Below, piece after piece: positions 50,563 to 59,503 of a DNA stretch of 64,000 nucleotides. The notes beneath the pieces were generated by a model. It made no database searches. It was not told the origin of the DNA and was given only the letters and a program-made list of their open reading frames with translations. The stretch's first letter is position 1. Each line of letters starts with the position of its first letter. Origin of the DNA: Prauserella cavernicola (lineage in GTDB: Bacteria; Actinomycetota; Actinomycetes; Mycobacteriales; Pseudonocardiaceae); contig NZ_JAENJH010000002.1 of assembly GCF_016595675.1 (NCBI RefSeq), positions 620,001 through 684,000 on the forward strand. The letters are read 5' to 3'. The position numbers were made by a program, and so were the translations under genes.

Positions 50563-51934
50563 CCCCGCCCGCTCCGAGCGCCGCGCCCAGCTGCTCGTGC
50601 TCCTGCTGCTGTGCGCGGCGACGCTCGCGCTCGGCCTGGTGAACAAGTACCGGTGCACGGGGCCCGAGTTCGACGAGTCGGGGCGCAGCACGCCGAACTA
50701 CTCGGAACGCAACTACCTCGACGCCTGCTACTCCGACATCCAGTTCCTGTGGCTCGGCCGCGACGTCGATCAGCACACGTTCCCCTACGTCCACGGCGAT
50801 CTGGTCGACGGCGCACTGGTCGGCGGCTCGCTCGAGTACCCGGTGCTCACCGGTGTCGCGGTCTGGGCCGGCGCGTTCTTCGCCGACACCGACGCCCAGT
50901 TCCTGTTGTTCTCCGCGCTGCTGCTGATCCCGTTCGGGCTGGTGACGGCGTGGCTGCTGGGCAGGCTCAGCGGCTGGCGGGCGCTCGTGTGGGCCGTGGG
51001 TCCCCCGCTCGTGCTGTACGCGTTCCACAACTGGGATCTGCTGGCGGTCACGTGCGCGGTGGGCGCGTTCTTCGTGCTCCACCAGGGGCGGGGCTCACTG
51101 GAACGCCGAGCCGGGTTGGCCGCCGTGTTACTCGGCGCCGGGTTCGCGGCCAAGGTGTACCCGGCGTTGTTCGTGGTCCCGCTCGCGCTCTACGTGTTCA
51201 CCGAGGGCGGCAGGGATGTGCGCGGGGCGGTGCGCGTGATGCTGATCTCCGCGGCCACGGCGGTCGCGGCGAACCTCCCGTTCGCGCTGGTGGGCTTCGA
51301 CGGCTGGTGGGCGTCGTTCGAGTTCCAGGGCCAGCGCGCGGTGGACGCGACCACGAACTCGATCTGGTACTGGGGTGTGCGCCCGCTCTTCTCCGACGAC
51401 GAGGCGTTCCAGTCCTTCGCCGACCTCGCCTCGCCGGTACTGGTGCTCGGCTCGCTCGCGCTCGCCTGCTGGCTCGGCTGGCGGCGCTACCGCTCGGAGG
51501 GCGCCTTCCCGTTGTTGCCCGTCTGCGCGGCGGCGCTGTGCGGATTCCTGTTGCTGCACAAGGTCCACTCGCCGCAGTACACGCTGTGGTTGCTGCCGAT
51601 GTTCGCGCTCGTGCGGGTGCGCTGGGGCTGGGTACTGGCCTACTTCGCGGCCGACCTGGCGATGGGCATCGGCGTTTTCCGCTGGTACGGCGTGCTCGGC
51701 CAGGGCGGCGGCGCCATCTACGACGGGTTCGCCTCGCAGGCCGTGGTGATCGGCGTGTGGGGCAGGGCCGCGTTGCTCGTCGGGTTGTTCGTGGCGTTCT
51801 CCGCCGCGGCCGCCGTGCCCTACCGCGCCGCGACCGGGCGTTTGACCACCACGGCGTCGGGGGCTCCGTCGAGCACTCCGCCGGAGGGGTCGTCGTCCCC
51901 CGCTCTGCGCACCAGGTCCGACGACGGCCGGTAG
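50555..51934 (+). CDS. GT87-family membrane mannosyltransferase (first copy)
   Basis: Polyprenyl-phosphate-mannose-dependent glycosyltransferase of the GT87 (DUF2029) family, 459 residues with about ten membrane helices. Characteristic segments are DIQFLWLGRDVDQHTFPY (acidic loop 1), SLEYPVLTGVAVW, FAAKVYPALFVVPLALYV and HSPQYTLWLLPMFALVRV. The acceptor is unknown; mycobacterial members build phosphatidylinositol mannosides and arabinogalactan. Probably starts at TTG 50555 overlapping nfo. Its last 115 bases overlap the convergent second GT87 gene. Confidence 0.82.
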   Translation: MPSPARSERRAQLLVLLLLCAATLALGLVNKYRCTGPEFDESGRSTPNYSERNYLDACYSDIQFLWLGRDVDQHTFPYVHGDLVDGALVGGSLEYPVLTGVAVWAGAFFADTDAQFLLFSALLLIPFGLVTAWLLGRLSGWRALVWAVGPPLVLYAFHNWDLLAVTCAVGAFFVLHQGRGSLERRAGLAAVLLGAGFAAKVYPALFVVPLALYVFTEGGRDVRGAVRVMLISAATAVAANLPFALVGFDGWWASFEFQGQRAVDATTNSIWYWGVRPLFSDDEAFQSFADLASPVLVLGSLALACWLGWRRYRSEGAFPLLPVCAAALCGFLLLHKVHSPQYTLWLLPMFALVRVRWGWVLAYFAADLAMGIGVFRWYGVLGQGGGAIYDGFASQAVVIGVWGRAALLVGLFVAFSAAAAVPYRAATGRLTTTASGAPSSTPPEGSSSPALRTRSDDGR

Positions 51935-53364
51935 ATCTCCCTCACCACCAGCACACAGAGGCCGATCACCGCGAGGTCGCGGATCACGACCGCGCCGAGG
52001 AACCAGTCCTCGGGCAGCCCTTTGTTGTCGGTGCCGAGGTAATAGAACATCCGGGGCGCCCACACGAGCGCGTCGACGATCATCCACCCGATCAGCAGCC
52101 GCCAGCGCGGGATCGCGAGCACGGCGAGCGGCACGAGCCACAGCGAGTACTGCGGACTCCACACTTTGTTGGTGAGCAGGAACGCGGCCACCACGAGGAA
52201 GCACAGCTGAGCCAGTCTCGGGCGCACGGGCGCCGTCAGCGCGAGATAGGCGACACCCGCGCAGCAGAGCAGGAAGAGCGCGCCGCTGACCGTGTTGAGC
52301 CACGACGGTGTCTCGCCCTGCGCGAGCTGTCCGTCGAAGCCGGCCCAGCCCGTGAAGTGCGAGATGACGTTGTAGATGGAGTCGGGGTCCATCCCGCGTT
52401 CGGTGTTGAGCCGGAAGAACTCCTCCCAGCCCTGGCGCAGGAAGAGCATGAACGGCAGGTTCACCGCCAGCCACGTGCCCGCGGCGACGAGCGTCGTGAT
52501 GCTCCACTCGCGCAGCTTTCCCGCGCGCAGACACAGCACCAACAGGGGTCCGAGCAACAGCAGCGGATACATCTTCGCCGCGGCCCCGATGCCGAGCAGC
52601 AGCCCGGCCAGCGCGGGTTTTCGTCTCGCCCAGGCGAGCAGCCCCGTCGCGGCGAACGCGATGGCGACGGTGTCGAAGTTCGTGAACGCGTGCACGATGA
52701 CCAGTGGCGACACCGCGACGAGCGCGGCGTCCCATGGTCGTCGGCGGGCCGTTCGCGCCACCGCCCACACGGTGACCAGCCACGCGGCGGCGAGGAACAA
52801 GGCCGTGATGTTGAAGTACACGGCCACCGGTAGCGCCCCCGGCAACCAGCCCGCCTCCGCGACGTCACCCCACGCGTGCGCGAGCTTGGCGTTGACCCAC
52901 TGGAAGAGCCCCGTGAGCACGGGGTACTCCATGAACCGCACCTGCTCGCCGTCGGTGCCCTCGTTCTCGACCCAGCTGGTGGCGTAGGGGAACGTCTCAC
53001 CGCGGTCGAGCCGCTCGGCGGTGTAGAGCGGAACGACGTCCGAATAGCACATCGCGACGTAGGGCCTGCCCGAGCGCCAGTCCAGCTCGGCCTGTCCGTC
53101 GTCGTTGACGAACTGCTGGATGCACGCGGCCTTGCCGAACCAGCCGAGCATCAGCCCCAGCACCGCGAGCAGCAGTCCCACCCGCAGCGGCGACCAGAAC
53201 CAGTGCCTGCCGACCGCCGCGTGCTCGCCCAGCGGTCCGCCGAGCGGGCGGCTCGCCGCCGCCACCACCGGCTCGGTCAGGCTCGGCGCCACCCGCTGTC
53301 CCGATTCCAGCGACATGGTGTCGGGCGTCCCGGTTGAAGACGGATCTGGACTATCGCTGGGCAC
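51820..53364 (-). CDS. GT87-family membrane mannosyltransferase (second copy, Rv0051-like)
   Basis: 514 residues, about eleven membrane helices. An acidic first loop is preceded by CYSDVVPLYTAERLDRGETF; FMEYPVLTGLFQWV, AAAKMYPLLLLGPLLVL and WSPQYSLWLVPLAVLA are the GT87 motifs. Position beside ponA and upstream of the rpsF operon matches Rv0051. GTG 53364 is preferred because TAACAT lies 7 bases upstream (leaderless). An in-frame GTG at 53424 falls inside the terminator hairpin. It paralogues and overlaps the convergent copy by 115 bases. Confidence 0.85.
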   Translation of the reverse strand: MPSDSPDPSSTGTPDTMSLESGQRVAPSLTEPVVAAASRPLGGPLGEHAAVGRHWFWSPLRVGLLLAVLGLMLGWFGKAACIQQFVNDDGQAELDWRSGRPYVAMCYSDVVPLYTAERLDRGETFPYATSWVENEGTDGEQVRFMEYPVLTGLFQWVNAKLAHAWGDVAEAGWLPGALPVAVYFNITALFLAAAWLVTVWAVARTARRRPWDAALVAVSPLVIVHAFTNFDTVAIAFAATGLLAWARRKPALAGLLLGIGAAAKMYPLLLLGPLLVLCLRAGKLREWSITTLVAAGTWLAVNLPFMLFLRQGWEEFFRLNTERGMDPDSIYNVISHFTGWAGFDGQLAQGETPSWLNTVSGALFLLCCAGVAYLALTAPVRPRLAQLCFLVVAAFLLTNKVWSPQYSLWLVPLAVLAIPRWRLLIGWMIVDALVWAPRMFYYLGTDNKGLPEDWFLGAVVIRDLAVIGLCVLVVREIYRPSSDLVRRAGDDDPSGGVLDGAPDAVVVKRPVAAR

Positions 53365-53371
53365 GGTCCGA

Positions 53372-53377
53372 ATGTTA
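53372..53377 (-). promoter_or_regulatory. -10 element of the second GT87 gene
   Basis: TAACAT on the minus strand ends 7 bases before GTG 53364. It supports the shorter start and leaderless translation. Confidence 0.5.
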
Positions 53378-53392
53378 CGTGCCCCGAATACG

Positions 53393-53428
53393 GAACGTGG
53401 CGGCCACTCGTGAGTGACCGCCACGTTC
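53393..53428 (-). terminator. Hairpin after ponA
   Basis: A 36-base inverted repeat: 11-bp outer stem (53393-53403 with 53418-53428), one mismatch, then 5 more pairs. It begins 2 bases after the ponA stop and has no T-run. Probably a terminator separating ponA from the GT87 promoter. Confidence 0.6.
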
Positions 53429-53430
53429 GC

Positions 53431-56286
53431 TCAGCCTTCTGTTTCCTGTCTCCACCGCTCGTTATCGTCCCCGCCCGGGTTCCCCGGCCACGTCGGGAGG
53501 CCCGGGACGTCCGTTTCCGTGTCCGTTTCCTCGTCCTCGGTCGGAGTTGATTCCTCGGTCGACGTCGGGACCTCTTCGCTCGATGACGGGGGCTCCTCGG
53601 TCGTCGTGGTCGTAGCCGTCGTCGTGGTTTCCTCCGAAGTCGGTGTCGAGTCGTCCGTCTCCGGCGGCGTAGGGACCCGGCCGATCGGCTCCACCTCCTC
53701 GAACTCCGCCTCGGGCATTTCCTCGAGGTAGGAGTCCATGAAGGTCTTCCACAACTCGCCAGGGAGGCCACTGCCGTAGATCAGGCCGCCGTCGGCGTTG
53801 CGGATCGGCTTGTTGTAACCCGTGCCGACCCACACCGAGGTGGCGATCTGCGGGTTGTAGCCCACCATCCACGCCTCGGCGTTCTCGTTGACCGACTTGT
53901 TGCCCTCCGGGTCCACGTACTGGTGCGTACCGGTCTTGCCCGCGCAGTCGCGCTCGTCCGCGCAGGTGAGCTCCGACGACGTCAGCACCGGCTCCAGCGA
54001 CTCGGTCACGTTGCCCGCGATCTGCTTGTTCTCCTCGGTGTCCTGGGAGAACGCGGGCTCGCCCTGCACGGCCTCCGGCGTGGTCTCGTCGAAGAGCACC
54101 TCACCGTCGGCCGTCGTGAGCTTGGAGACGAAGTGCGTGTCGCGCTGCGTGCCGCCCGCCGCGAAGGTGGCGTAGGCGCCCGCCATGTCGGTGGGGGTCA
54201 CCACCGTGCTGCCACCGCCGATGGCGATGTTGCCGTCCGCGTTCGCCATGGTGGGCCGGTTGCCGCCGTCGTCCTCGGGGATGCCCGCCGAGAGCGCCGC
54301 GTCCACGACAGCCTGCACACCGACCTCGTTCAGCACGATGTCGTAGAACACCGTGTTGATCGAGCGCTCCATCGCCTCGGCGACCGTACATTGCGGACAC
54401 TGCGCGTCCTCGGAGTTGCGGACCGTGCTGTTGCCGAACTCTCTCGGCGAGCTGCCGTCGTAGACCTCACCGAGGCCCTTGCCGCTCTGCAGCAGCGCCA
54501 CGAGGTCGAACGGCTTGAACGACGAGCCTGGGTTGCGCTGCTGGTTGCCCCAGTCCACCTCGTCGACGCCCGCTTCGTTGGGTCCGCCGTAGTAGGCAAG
54601 CACCCCTCCGGTCTTGGGGTCGACGGCGACCAGTGCCTTGCGCAGCTCCTCCGGCTGGCCGTCCATGACCTCGTTGACGCTGCGCTTGGCCGTTTCCTGG
54701 GCACGCTGGTCGATGGTGGTGTACACCTTGTAGCCGCCCGACTGGACCTTTTCCTCCGGGTAGCCCTTGGCCTCCAGCTCGGCCTTCACGCGCCCCTCGA
54801 TGTAGGCGTCGGGGCCGCTGATCGAGTCGGGCTTGGCCTCCTCGGCCGGGATCGGCGTGGGGAACGTCGCGGAGTCGCGCTCCTGCTGCGTGATCCAGCG
54901 GTTGTTCACCATCTGGTCCATCACGTAGCTCCAGCGCTTCTGGACGTTCTCCAGGTCCTCGGAGCGACCCGGAGCCTGGATCATCCCGGCGAGCGCCGCC
55001 GACTCCGACGAGTTCAGCTCCTCGGCGTGCTTGCCGAAGAACGCCTGCGCCGCGGTCTCGATCCCGTAAGCACCACGTCCGAAATAGATGGTGTTCAGGT
55101 AGGCCGTGATGATCTGGTCCTTGGACTGCTCGTTGTTCATCTTGAACGACTTGACGAGCTCGGTCCATTTCCGGGTGTAGGAGTACTCGTCGTTCTCGGT
55201 GGCGACCTTGATGTACTGCTGGCTGATGGTCGAACCACCGCCGACGCCACCCGTGAGCTGGTTGTACGCCGCACGCGCGATACCGGTGATGTCGAAGCCG
55301 GAGTTGGTCTCGAACGTCGCGTCCTCCGCCGCGTAGACGGCGTGACGCACCGTGTCGGTGACCTGGTGCGGCTCGAGGTGGATGCGGTTGCCGCCGTCGG
55401 CGGGGATGTCGCGGCCCATCTCCTTGCCGTCGGCGTAGAAGTAGGTGACGACCTTGCCCTGCTGGGCGGCCACCTCCTGCGGCGACGGCACGTCGACCAG
55501 CAGGTAGGTGATGGCGAACGCGATCGCGGGCAGCACGAAGAAGATGCCGACGAAGGCGTACAGCGACCTGCGGATCCGCCGCCAGCGGCGCTTCTTGCGC
55601 TGCTCGGGCGTCAGGATCTTCTTTGCCTTCTTGCCCCCGTCGTCGCCCTCGGGGTCCTCGTCGAAACCCGCCTCGTGGAAGCGGGCCTCGTCCTCGTCGG
55701 ACCAGCCGCGGTCGTAGCCGTCGGAGTCGTAGCCGTGCTCATCGCCGCCGGTGCCGTTGTGCGCGCGGTGGGTGATCAGCTCGGGCTCGCGCTCCTCCTT
55801 CGGGACGCCGACGGGCGCGACCATGCCGGTCGGCTGCTCGTCCTGCGGGGGCCGCTGCCTGCGCTGCTGGCGAGGGGGTGGCTGCTGCCGGTGACCCGCC
55901 TGCTGGGGCTGCTGAGGACCGCCGGGCGGACGCGCGCCGGGCGGAGGGGGTCCCTGCTGCCTGCGGCCAGGTGGGGGCGGCTGCGGGGGCGGGGGCTGCT
56001 GCCTGCCGCCGCCCGGGGGACGGCGGGGCGGCTGGCCCTGCTCACCACCGGGCCAGCGCGGGGACTGGCCCTGGTCGCCGCCCGGCCACTGCGGTTGCTG
56101 CGGTGGCTGTTGCGGTTGGCGAGGGGGCTGTTGCGGCGGGCGCACCTGCCGCGGTTGCCGAGGTGGCCTGGCCGGCTCGTCGCCGGTCGGCCACTGGTGG
56201 CCGCCGTCGTTGCCGGACGGTGGCCTGCCATGTCTGCCGCGGGCGGGGTCCTCCCCCGGCCAGCGGTGATTTCCCTGGTCGTTCAC
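53431..56286 (-). CDS. ponA: Class A penicillin-binding protein (PBP1, PonA-like)
   Basis: Bifunctional peptidoglycan synthase, 951 residues. A Pro/Gln/Arg-rich cytoplasmic N-terminus (~1-170) and an acidic stretch precede one membrane helix (~235-260). The GT51 glycosyltransferase domain has catalytic Glu in YAAEDATFETNSGFD and GGSTISQQYIK. The transpeptidase has SxxK in NPGSSFKPFD and KTGT in CAGKTGTHQY. The tail is Thr/Ser/Glu-rich. GTG start after GGGAGGG. Follows DUF5318 as in Rv0049-Rv0050. Target of beta-lactams by family. Confidence 0.95.
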   Translation of the reverse strand: MNDQGNHRWPGEDPARGRHGRPPSGNDGGHQWPTGDEPARPPRQPRQVRPPQQPPRQPQQPPQQPQWPGGDQGQSPRWPGGEQGQPPRRPPGGGRQQPPPPQPPPPGRRQQGPPPPGARPPGGPQQPQQAGHRQQPPPRQQRRQRPPQDEQPTGMVAPVGVPKEEREPELITHRAHNGTGGDEHGYDSDGYDRGWSDEDEARFHEAGFDEDPEGDDGGKKAKKILTPEQRKKRRWRRIRRSLYAFVGIFFVLPAIAFAITYLLVDVPSPQEVAAQQGKVVTYFYADGKEMGRDIPADGGNRIHLEPHQVTDTVRHAVYAAEDATFETNSGFDITGIARAAYNQLTGGVGGGSTISQQYIKVATENDEYSYTRKWTELVKSFKMNNEQSKDQIITAYLNTIYFGRGAYGIETAAQAFFGKHAEELNSSESAALAGMIQAPGRSEDLENVQKRWSYVMDQMVNNRWITQQERDSATFPTPIPAEEAKPDSISGPDAYIEGRVKAELEAKGYPEEKVQSGGYKVYTTIDQRAQETAKRSVNEVMDGQPEELRKALVAVDPKTGGVLAYYGGPNEAGVDEVDWGNQQRNPGSSFKPFDLVALLQSGKGLGEVYDGSSPREFGNSTVRNSEDAQCPQCTVAEAMERSINTVFYDIVLNEVGVQAVVDAALSAGIPEDDGGNRPTMANADGNIAIGGGSTVVTPTDMAGAYATFAAGGTQRDTHFVSKLTTADGEVLFDETTPEAVQGEPAFSQDTEENKQIAGNVTESLEPVLTSSELTCADERDCAGKTGTHQYVDPEGNKSVNENAEAWMVGYNPQIATSVWVGTGYNKPIRNADGGLIYGSGLPGELWKTFMDSYLEEMPEAEFEEVEPIGRVPTPPETDDSTPTSEETTTTATTTTTEEPPSSSEEVPTSTEESTPTEDEETDTETDVPGLPTWPGNPGGDDNERWRQETEG

Positions 56287-56384
56287 TCAAGACCCTCCCA
56301 GATCGGCGCGTCGGGGTACGCCGTTCTGCGGACCGACCCTCTGTGCGCGGCGGGACTTCTGCTGCATCAATCCCATGTCTGCCG

Positions 56385-56783
56385 TCACTGACCTGCGGTC
56401 CTCCGTGAGTGTGGGTGCGGTGTTCCAGTACCGAGGACGTATGACTGCACCAGGTGGTTCCAGCGACACGACCTGCAGACCTCAACCACGTAGACGGTGA
56501 ACTCGGCGAAAAGGTTGGCCATCCGCTCGAGTTCCTCCGGCCCGCGGGCCGATCCTGCGACGTGCTTGAGCTCGTCGCCGTACACCCACGACACCAGGGT
56601 GACCGCTTCCTTGCGGCACACGGGGCACGAGGTCTCGCTGGACTGGCCGTGGAACTTGGCCGCCCTGAGCAGATAGGGGGTGGCGTCGCAGACATCCATG
56701 GTGCTCACGCGGCCGGAGTGGAACTCGGCCAGCAGCGCACGGCGCTGTAGCGCGTAGTCGACGACCTGCCGCTGGTTTCGCAC
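56385..56783 (-). CDS. DUF5318 family zinc-ribbon-like protein
   Basis: 132 residues, cytoplasmic, equivalent to Rv0049. Two CxxC pairs (CPVC ~54 and CRSC ~102) probably bind one zinc. Conserved QRQVVDYALQRRALLAEFHS and MDVCDATPYLLRAAKFHG. Function unknown. GTG 56783 is preferred because TACTCT lies 6 bases upstream (leaderless) and homologues start VRNQR; an upstream extension is possible but atypical. 98 bases upstream of ponA. Confidence 0.82.
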   Translation of the reverse strand: MRNQRQVVDYALQRRALLAEFHSGRVSTMDVCDATPYLLRAAKFHGQSSETSCPVCRKEAVTLVSWVYGDELKHVAGSARGPEELERMANLFAEFTVYVVEVCRSCRWNHLVQSYVLGTGTPHPHSRRTAGQ

Positions 56784-56789
56784 CAGAAC

Positions 56790-56795
56790 AGAGTA
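56790..56795 (-). promoter_or_regulatory. -10 element of the DUF5318-ponA unit
   Basis: TACTCT on the minus strand ends 6 bases before GTG 56783; leaderless arrangement. Confidence 0.5.
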
Positions 56796-56932
56796 CGTGC
56801 TCCGCGTGGGTTGGCGATGAGCCGTTCTGCCGAGAGATCTCACCACCTAGCGCGACACGCCGTCAGGACGATAACGCTCGGGTGAAATTTGAGCCGGATT
56901 CAGATGTTCCGGAGGTTAGCTGCGCCACTTCG

Positions 56933-56952
56933 ATGTATCGAGCCGATATACT
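56933..56952 (+). promoter_or_regulatory. padR-ino1 promoter with candidate PadR operator
   Basis: TATACT (56947-56952) is a good -10. Overlapping it is the inverted repeat TATCG-AGC-CGATA (56936-56948) within ATGTATCGAGCCGATATACT, reminiscent of AT-rich PadR operators. PadR regulators usually repress themselves, so this is the likely site. Distance to the padR start is about 85 bases. Confidence 0.5.
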
Positions 56953-57035
56953 CGGTCGGTAGGTTGAACCCAGGCCATCCGGGCCTCAGCGGCAACGCCG
57001 GGTGGCGTCGTTTCGTTCCCGGAGGGGGGTGCACT

Positions 57036-57578
57036 GTGCTGGAGTTCGCGATTCTGGGGATCCTGCACGAGGCCCCCATGCACGGTTACGTGCTGCGCAA
57101 GCGTTTGCACGAGACCCTCGGCATGTTCCGGACGTTCTCGTACGGCTCTCTCTATCCGACCTTGCGTCGGCTGCTCAGGGCCGGGCTCATCGTCGAGGAG
57201 GCCGTCGACCCGGTCACGGGTTGGAACCGCAGGGCGAAACGTGTGTACAAGCTCACCGCGGAGGGCAAGGAGCGATTCGCCGAGTTGCTCGCCGATGCCG
57301 GACCGCAAACGTGGGACGACGAGGGTTTCGGTGTCCACCTGACGTTTTTCTCCAGGACACCTGCCGACGTCAGGATGCGGATCCTGGAAGGTCGGCGCCG
57401 CCGCGTCGAGGAGCGCCGCGAAGGTCTTCGGGCAGCGTTGGCCAGGGCCGAAGAGAAAATCGATCGCTACACCCGAGAGTTGCACCAGCTGGGGCTCGAG
57501 GCGAGCGAACGGGAAGTGCGTTGGCTCAACGAGTTGATCGCGCACGAACAAGCCGAGCAGCGAGGGAAGGAAACCTGA
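57036..57578 (+). CDS. PadR family transcriptional regulator
   Basis: 180 residues. Winged-helix PadR domain (~1-85: [54 protein letters not shown]) and a C-terminal helical dimerisation arm with charged coiled coil ([20 protein letters not shown]). Equivalent to Rv0047c, adjacent to ino1 in actinobacteria, so it likely controls inositol synthesis. GTG 57036 follows GGAGG; the frame upstream is non-coding. 55 bases before ino1. Confidence 0.9.
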   Translation: MLEFAILGILHEAPMHGYVLRKRLHETLGMFRTFSYGSLYPTLRRLLRAGLIVEEAVDPVTGWNRRAKRVYKLTAEGKERFAELLADAGPQTWDDEGFGVHLTFFSRTPADVRMRILEGRRRRVEERREGLRAALARAEEKIDRYTRELHQLGLEASEREVRWLNELIAHEQAEQRGKET

Positions 57579-57633
57579 GCTGCCACTTCGGCGGGACCTA
57601 CACACCGAACACGATTTAGAGGGAGATACCGGC

Positions 57634-58722
57634 ATGGGCGAGAACCGCCGCGTGAAGGTGGCCATCGTTGGCGTCGGCAACTGTGCGGCATCGCTGGTCC
57701 AGGGTGTTCACTACTACCGCGACGCAGACCCGGCCTCGCGCGTGCCAGGCCTGATGCACGTGCAGTTCGGCGACTACCACGTCTCCGACGTCGAGTTCGT
57801 CGCCGCGTTCGACGTGGACGCCAAGAAGGTCGGCCAGGACCTGGCCGAGGCGATCCTGGCGAGCGAGAACAACACCATCAAGATCTGCGACGTTCCGCCG
57901 CTGAACGTGCCGGTGCTGCGCGGGCACACGCTCGACGGGCTCGGCCGCTTCTACCAGGAGACCATCAAGGAGTCCGACGACGCGCCGGTCGACGTCGTCG
58001 CCGCGCTGCGCGAGTCGCAGGCCGACGTGCTGGTGGCGTACCTGCCGGTCGGTTCCACCGATGCCGCCCGTTTCTACGCGGAGGCCGCGCTGGAGGCCGG
58101 TGTCGCCTTCGTCAACGCGATCCCGGTGTTCATCGCCTCTGACCCGGAGTGGGCAGCCAAGTTCGAGAAGGCCGGTTTGCCGATCGTCGGCGACGACATC
58201 AAGTCGCAGGTCGGCGCCACGATCACCCACCGGGTGCTCGCGAAGCTGTTCGAGGACCGCGGTGTCCAGCTCGACCGCACCATGCAGCTCAACGTGGGCG
58301 GCAACATGGACTTCAAGAACATGAAGGAGCTGGAGCGGCTCGAGTCCAAGAAGATCTCGAAGACGCAGGCCGTCACCTCGCAGATCGACCGCGACCTTGG
58401 CAAGGCCAACGTCCACGTCGGTCCCTCGGACTACGTGCAGTGGCTCGACGACCGCAAGTGGGCCTACGTCCGGCTCGAGGGCCGGGCGTTCGGCGACGTG
58501 CCGCTGAACCTGGAGTACAAGCTCGAGGTGTGGGACTCGCCGAACTCGGCCGGCATCATCATCGACGCGGTGCGCGCGGCGAAGATCGCGATGGACCGCG
58601 GCATCGGCGGCCCGCTGCTGTCGGCGTCGTCCTACTTCATGAAGTCGCCGCCGGTGCAGTACGACGACTCCACCGCCCGCGACTCGGTGGAGAAGTTCAT
58701 CGCGGGTGAAGTCGAGAGCTGA
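57634..58722 (+). CDS. ino1: Inositol-3-phosphate synthase
   Basis: NAD-dependent conversion of glucose-6-phosphate to inositol-3-phosphate, precursor of phosphatidylinositol and mycothiol. 362 residues; NAD motif [16 protein letters not shown] (~9-24), then [40 protein letters not shown] and [20 protein letters not shown]. Full length for the actinobacterial form. ATG follows GGGAG. Preceded by padR; followed by hairpin repeat copy 2. Confidence 0.96.
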   Translation: MGENRRVKVAIVGVGNCAASLVQGVHYYRDADPASRVPGLMHVQFGDYHVSDVEFVAAFDVDAKKVGQDLAEAILASENNTIKICDVPPLNVPVLRGHTLDGLGRFYQETIKESDDAPVDVVAALRESQADVLVAYLPVGSTDAARFYAEAALEAGVAFVNAIPVFIASDPEWAAKFEKAGLPIVGDDIKSQVGATITHRVLAKLFEDRGVQLDRTMQLNVGGNMDFKNMKELERLESKKISKTQAVTSQIDRDLGKANVHVGPSDYVQWLDDRKWAYVRLEGRAFGDVPLNLEYKLEVWDSPNSAGIIIDAVRAAKIAMDRGIGGPLLSASSYFMKSPPVQYDDSTARDSVEKFIAGEVES

Positions 58723-58745
58723 TCTCCCCTCTTGCTCCAACCGTT

Positions 58746-58792
58746 GTGAAGGGCACCTTTACTGCGTTCAACGCAGTAAAGGTGCCCTTCAC
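58746..58792. repeat. Hairpin repeat element, copy 2 (between convergent genes)
   Basis: A perfect 22-bp stem (58746-58767 with 58771-58792) with a 3-base TCA loop, starting GTGAAGGGCACCTTTACTGC. Located between convergent ino1 and the HAD gene, whose TGA stop lies inside the right arm. Shares GTGAAGG-CACCTT arms with the element at 39845-39891. Confidence 0.8.
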
Positions 58793-59436
58793 CGCATGTG
58801 GGCCAGGGCTTGGGGGAGCTCGGTGATCGACTTCAGGGTTCTCGTCGCCTGTGCCAGGACCTGCGGGTCCGGTGGGAAGTGCGGGTTCGGGACTCCGATC
58901 ACTGTCATCGCCGCGGCCAGTGCCGAGCGCAGGCCGTTGGTCGAGTCCTCCACCGCCACGCACGCCCCCGGCTCCACGCCGAGCTGCGACGCCGCCTCGA
59001 GATAGACGTCCGGGGCCGGTTTGCCCGCCGCCACCTGCTCGCTCGACACCGCGACGCCAACGATGCCGGTGAGGTCGGTCGCGTGCAGGAAGGACTGGAT
59101 CAGCACGGGCGGCGAAGAGCTGGCGATCGCCACCGGGTAGCGCTCGGCGACCGCGCGCACGGTGTCCTCCGCGCCCGGCAGCACGGGCGGACGGCCCTCG
59201 TAGCGGCGGGCCATCTCGTCGATCACCGTCTTGGCCGCCTGCTCGGCGGTCAGCCGGATGCCCAGTTCGGCCACGAGGTAACGCGCCCACTCCGGCGTGC
59301 TCATGCCCTGCAGCGCGCGGGTCGCCTCTTCTTTCCAGGTGCCGCCGTGCTCGGCGACAACCGAGCGGCGCACCTCGTCCCACAGTTGCTCTGAATCGAC
59401 GAGTACTCCGTCGAGATCGAAAACCACAGCGTCCAT
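58789..59436 (-). CDS. HAD-superfamily phosphatase/phosphoglucomutase-like
   Basis: 215 residues, cytoplasmic. HAD motif I FDLDGVLVDSE (nucleophile Asp7), motif II ASSSPP (~106), motif III Lys in AAGKPAPDVYL, motif IV VAVEDSTNGLRSA. The helical cap of the beta-phosphoglucomutase type lies at ~17-80. Substrate unknown. Its stop codon is part of the hairpin repeat. Confidence 0.9.
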   Translation of the reverse strand: MDAVVFDLDGVLVDSEQLWDEVRRSVVAEHGGTWKEEATRALQGMSTPEWARYLVAELGIRLTAEQAAKTVIDEMARRYEGRPPVLPGAEDTVRAVAERYPVAIASSSPPVLIQSFLHATDLTGIVGVAVSSEQVAAGKPAPDVYLEAASQLGVEPGACVAVEDSTNGLRSALAAAMTVIGVPNPHFPPDPQVLAQATRTLKSITELPQALAHMR

Positions 59437-59474
59437 GGCCGCACAGCCTACGTGTGCCCGAGATTACTTCGCAT

Positions 59475-59503
59475 AGCTAAGCAATTTTTGTTAGCCTACC
59501 TAA
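59475..59503 (+). promoter_or_regulatory. AT-rich control site of the MarR-MFS pair
   Basis: TAGCTAAGCAA (59474-59484) and TTGTTAGCCTA (59488-59498) form an imperfect inverted repeat around TTT. The right part TTGTTAGCCTACCTAA resembles a DtxR/IdeR iron box with one base missing. It abuts the GTG at 59504, so it could be a MarR autorepression site or an iron-dependent site. Confidence 0.4.
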
